From: JAZFSZ01 sp036446455 | GTDB taxonomy: Bacteria; Pseudomonadota; Gammaproteobacteria; Acidiferrobacterales; JAJDNE01 | Direction: 5' to 3' | Assembly (NCBI GenBank): GCA_036446455.1 | Contig: JAZFSZ010000158.1 | Span: 1 to 5,978, forward strand | Length of the DNA stretch: 5,978 nt | Shown here: in pieces, positions 5,598-5,978 of the stretch | Position numbering within the stretch: the stretch's first letter is position 1 | How the letters are laid out: each line of letters starts with the position of its first letter | The notes under the pieces: generated by a model | Told to the model about the DNA's origin: nothing | Databases searched by the model: none | Seen by the model: the letters and a program-made list of their open reading frames with translations, nothing else | Position numbers and translations under genes: made by a program

Positions 5598-5948
5598 TCA
5601 GGACTCCAGGCCCAATAGAGCATCGCGTAAGTTCGACAACCCGAAATCCACCAACATCAAAAACAGGGACACCATAATCACGATCGCGAGCACAGCAAGA
5701 GTAACCTGCATGGTTTCCTTCCTGCTCGGCCACACCACCTTGCGTAACTCGGTGCGGGCACCCTTGGCAAACTCCCACGCCATCTGGCCCGGGGCTGAGG
5801 TTAACGCCACACCGGTAGCCACAATCACAGCACCCAGCACGGTGGCGATACGCACCAGATCGCCCTGATTTTCAAAGTAATAGAAGCCATAAATGCCACC
5901 CGCGAGGATGAGCACCGCGACGAACAGCTTTAATTTGTCTACCGTCAA
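5598..5948 (-). CDS. secE: Preprotein translocase subunit SecE, TTG start
   Basis: SecE is the inner-membrane clamp subunit of the SecYEG protein-conducting channel. The 116-residue product has the three-helix proteobacterial topology: TM1 about 7-25, TM2 about 31-50, an amphipathic helix with the conserved segment ELRKVVWPSRKET (67-79), and TM3 about 81-103. Length is slightly under the usual 120-127, the shortfall being in the N-terminal tail. The start is a TTG at 5948: AGGAAG ends 5 bases upstream, an in-frame TAG lies at 5960-5958, and the only Met codons downstream come too late, after TM1 and TM2. Its TGA is one base from the nusG ATG. secE-nusG upstream of rplK is the standard gammaproteobacterial order. 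Confidence 0.97.
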   Translation of the reverse strand: MTVDKLKLFVAVLILAGGIYGFYYFENQGDLVRIATVLGAVIVATGVALTSAPGQMAWEFAKGARTELRKVVWPSRKETMQVTLAVLAIVIMVSLFLMLVDFGLSNLRDALLGLES

Positions 5949-5953
5949 CGTAT

Positions 5954-5959
5954 CTTCCT
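5954..5959 (-). promoter_or_regulatory. Ribosome binding site of secE
   Basis: AGGAAG on the minus strand ends 5 bases before the TTG. Together with the overlapping in-frame TAG (5960-5958) it fixes the unusual TTG as the start, since no ATG or GTG start is available between the stop codon and the first membrane helix. Confidence 0.75.
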
Positions 5960-5978
5960 ATCTACCAGCAAATTGGCA

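Overview
The window is a conserved bacterial housekeeping block, read entirely from the minus strand: secE - nusG - rplK - rplA - rplJ - rplL - rpoB (right to left in window coordinates). It couples protein export (SecE), transcription elongation (NusG, RpoB) and the GTPase-associated region and stalks of the 50S ribosome (L11, L1, L10, L7/L12). The protein sequences are proteobacterial. NusG has the 177-residue length I recall for Pseudomonas, RpoB carries the proteobacterial insertion in its lobe region, and the leader before rplJ looks like the gammaproteobacterial L10 leader. A gammaproteobacterium of the Pseudomonas/Cellvibrio/marine type is the best guess. The 174-residue L10 is longer than the E. 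coli and Pseudomonas versions and argues against a close relative of either. The genus cannot be resolved by eye.

Layout, in transcription order. Positions 5949-5978 hold the secE ribosome binding site and possibly the last five bases of an upstream tRNA. secE (5948-5598) begins with TTG and is followed after one base by nusG (5596-5063). A 181-base gap (4882-5062) contains a hairpin around the nusG stop codon, a compact predicted three-way junction and further small hairpins; it is the expected site of the rplK promoter and of L1 feedback. rplK (4881-4450) and rplA (4448-3759) are one base apart. A 337-base gap (3422-3758) contains an AT-rich stretch with a tandem repeat, followed by the L10 leader RNA. 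rplJ (3421-2897) and rplL (2854-2480) follow. A 172-base gap (2308-2479) with three stem-loops precedes rpoB (2307 to position 1), which leaves the window after 769 codons, about 57% of the usual length.

No mobile element, CRISPR array, pseudogene or foreign gene was seen, and every CDS reads through without a frameshift. This is not a novel system in gene content. The parts worth a second look are RNA structures between the genes (three-way junction before rplK, bistable element in the L10 leader, hairpin enclosing the nusG stop codon, stem-loops before rpoB), a repeated L12-binding segment in L10, a Thr in the rifampicin-pocket region of RpoB, and the TTG start of secE.
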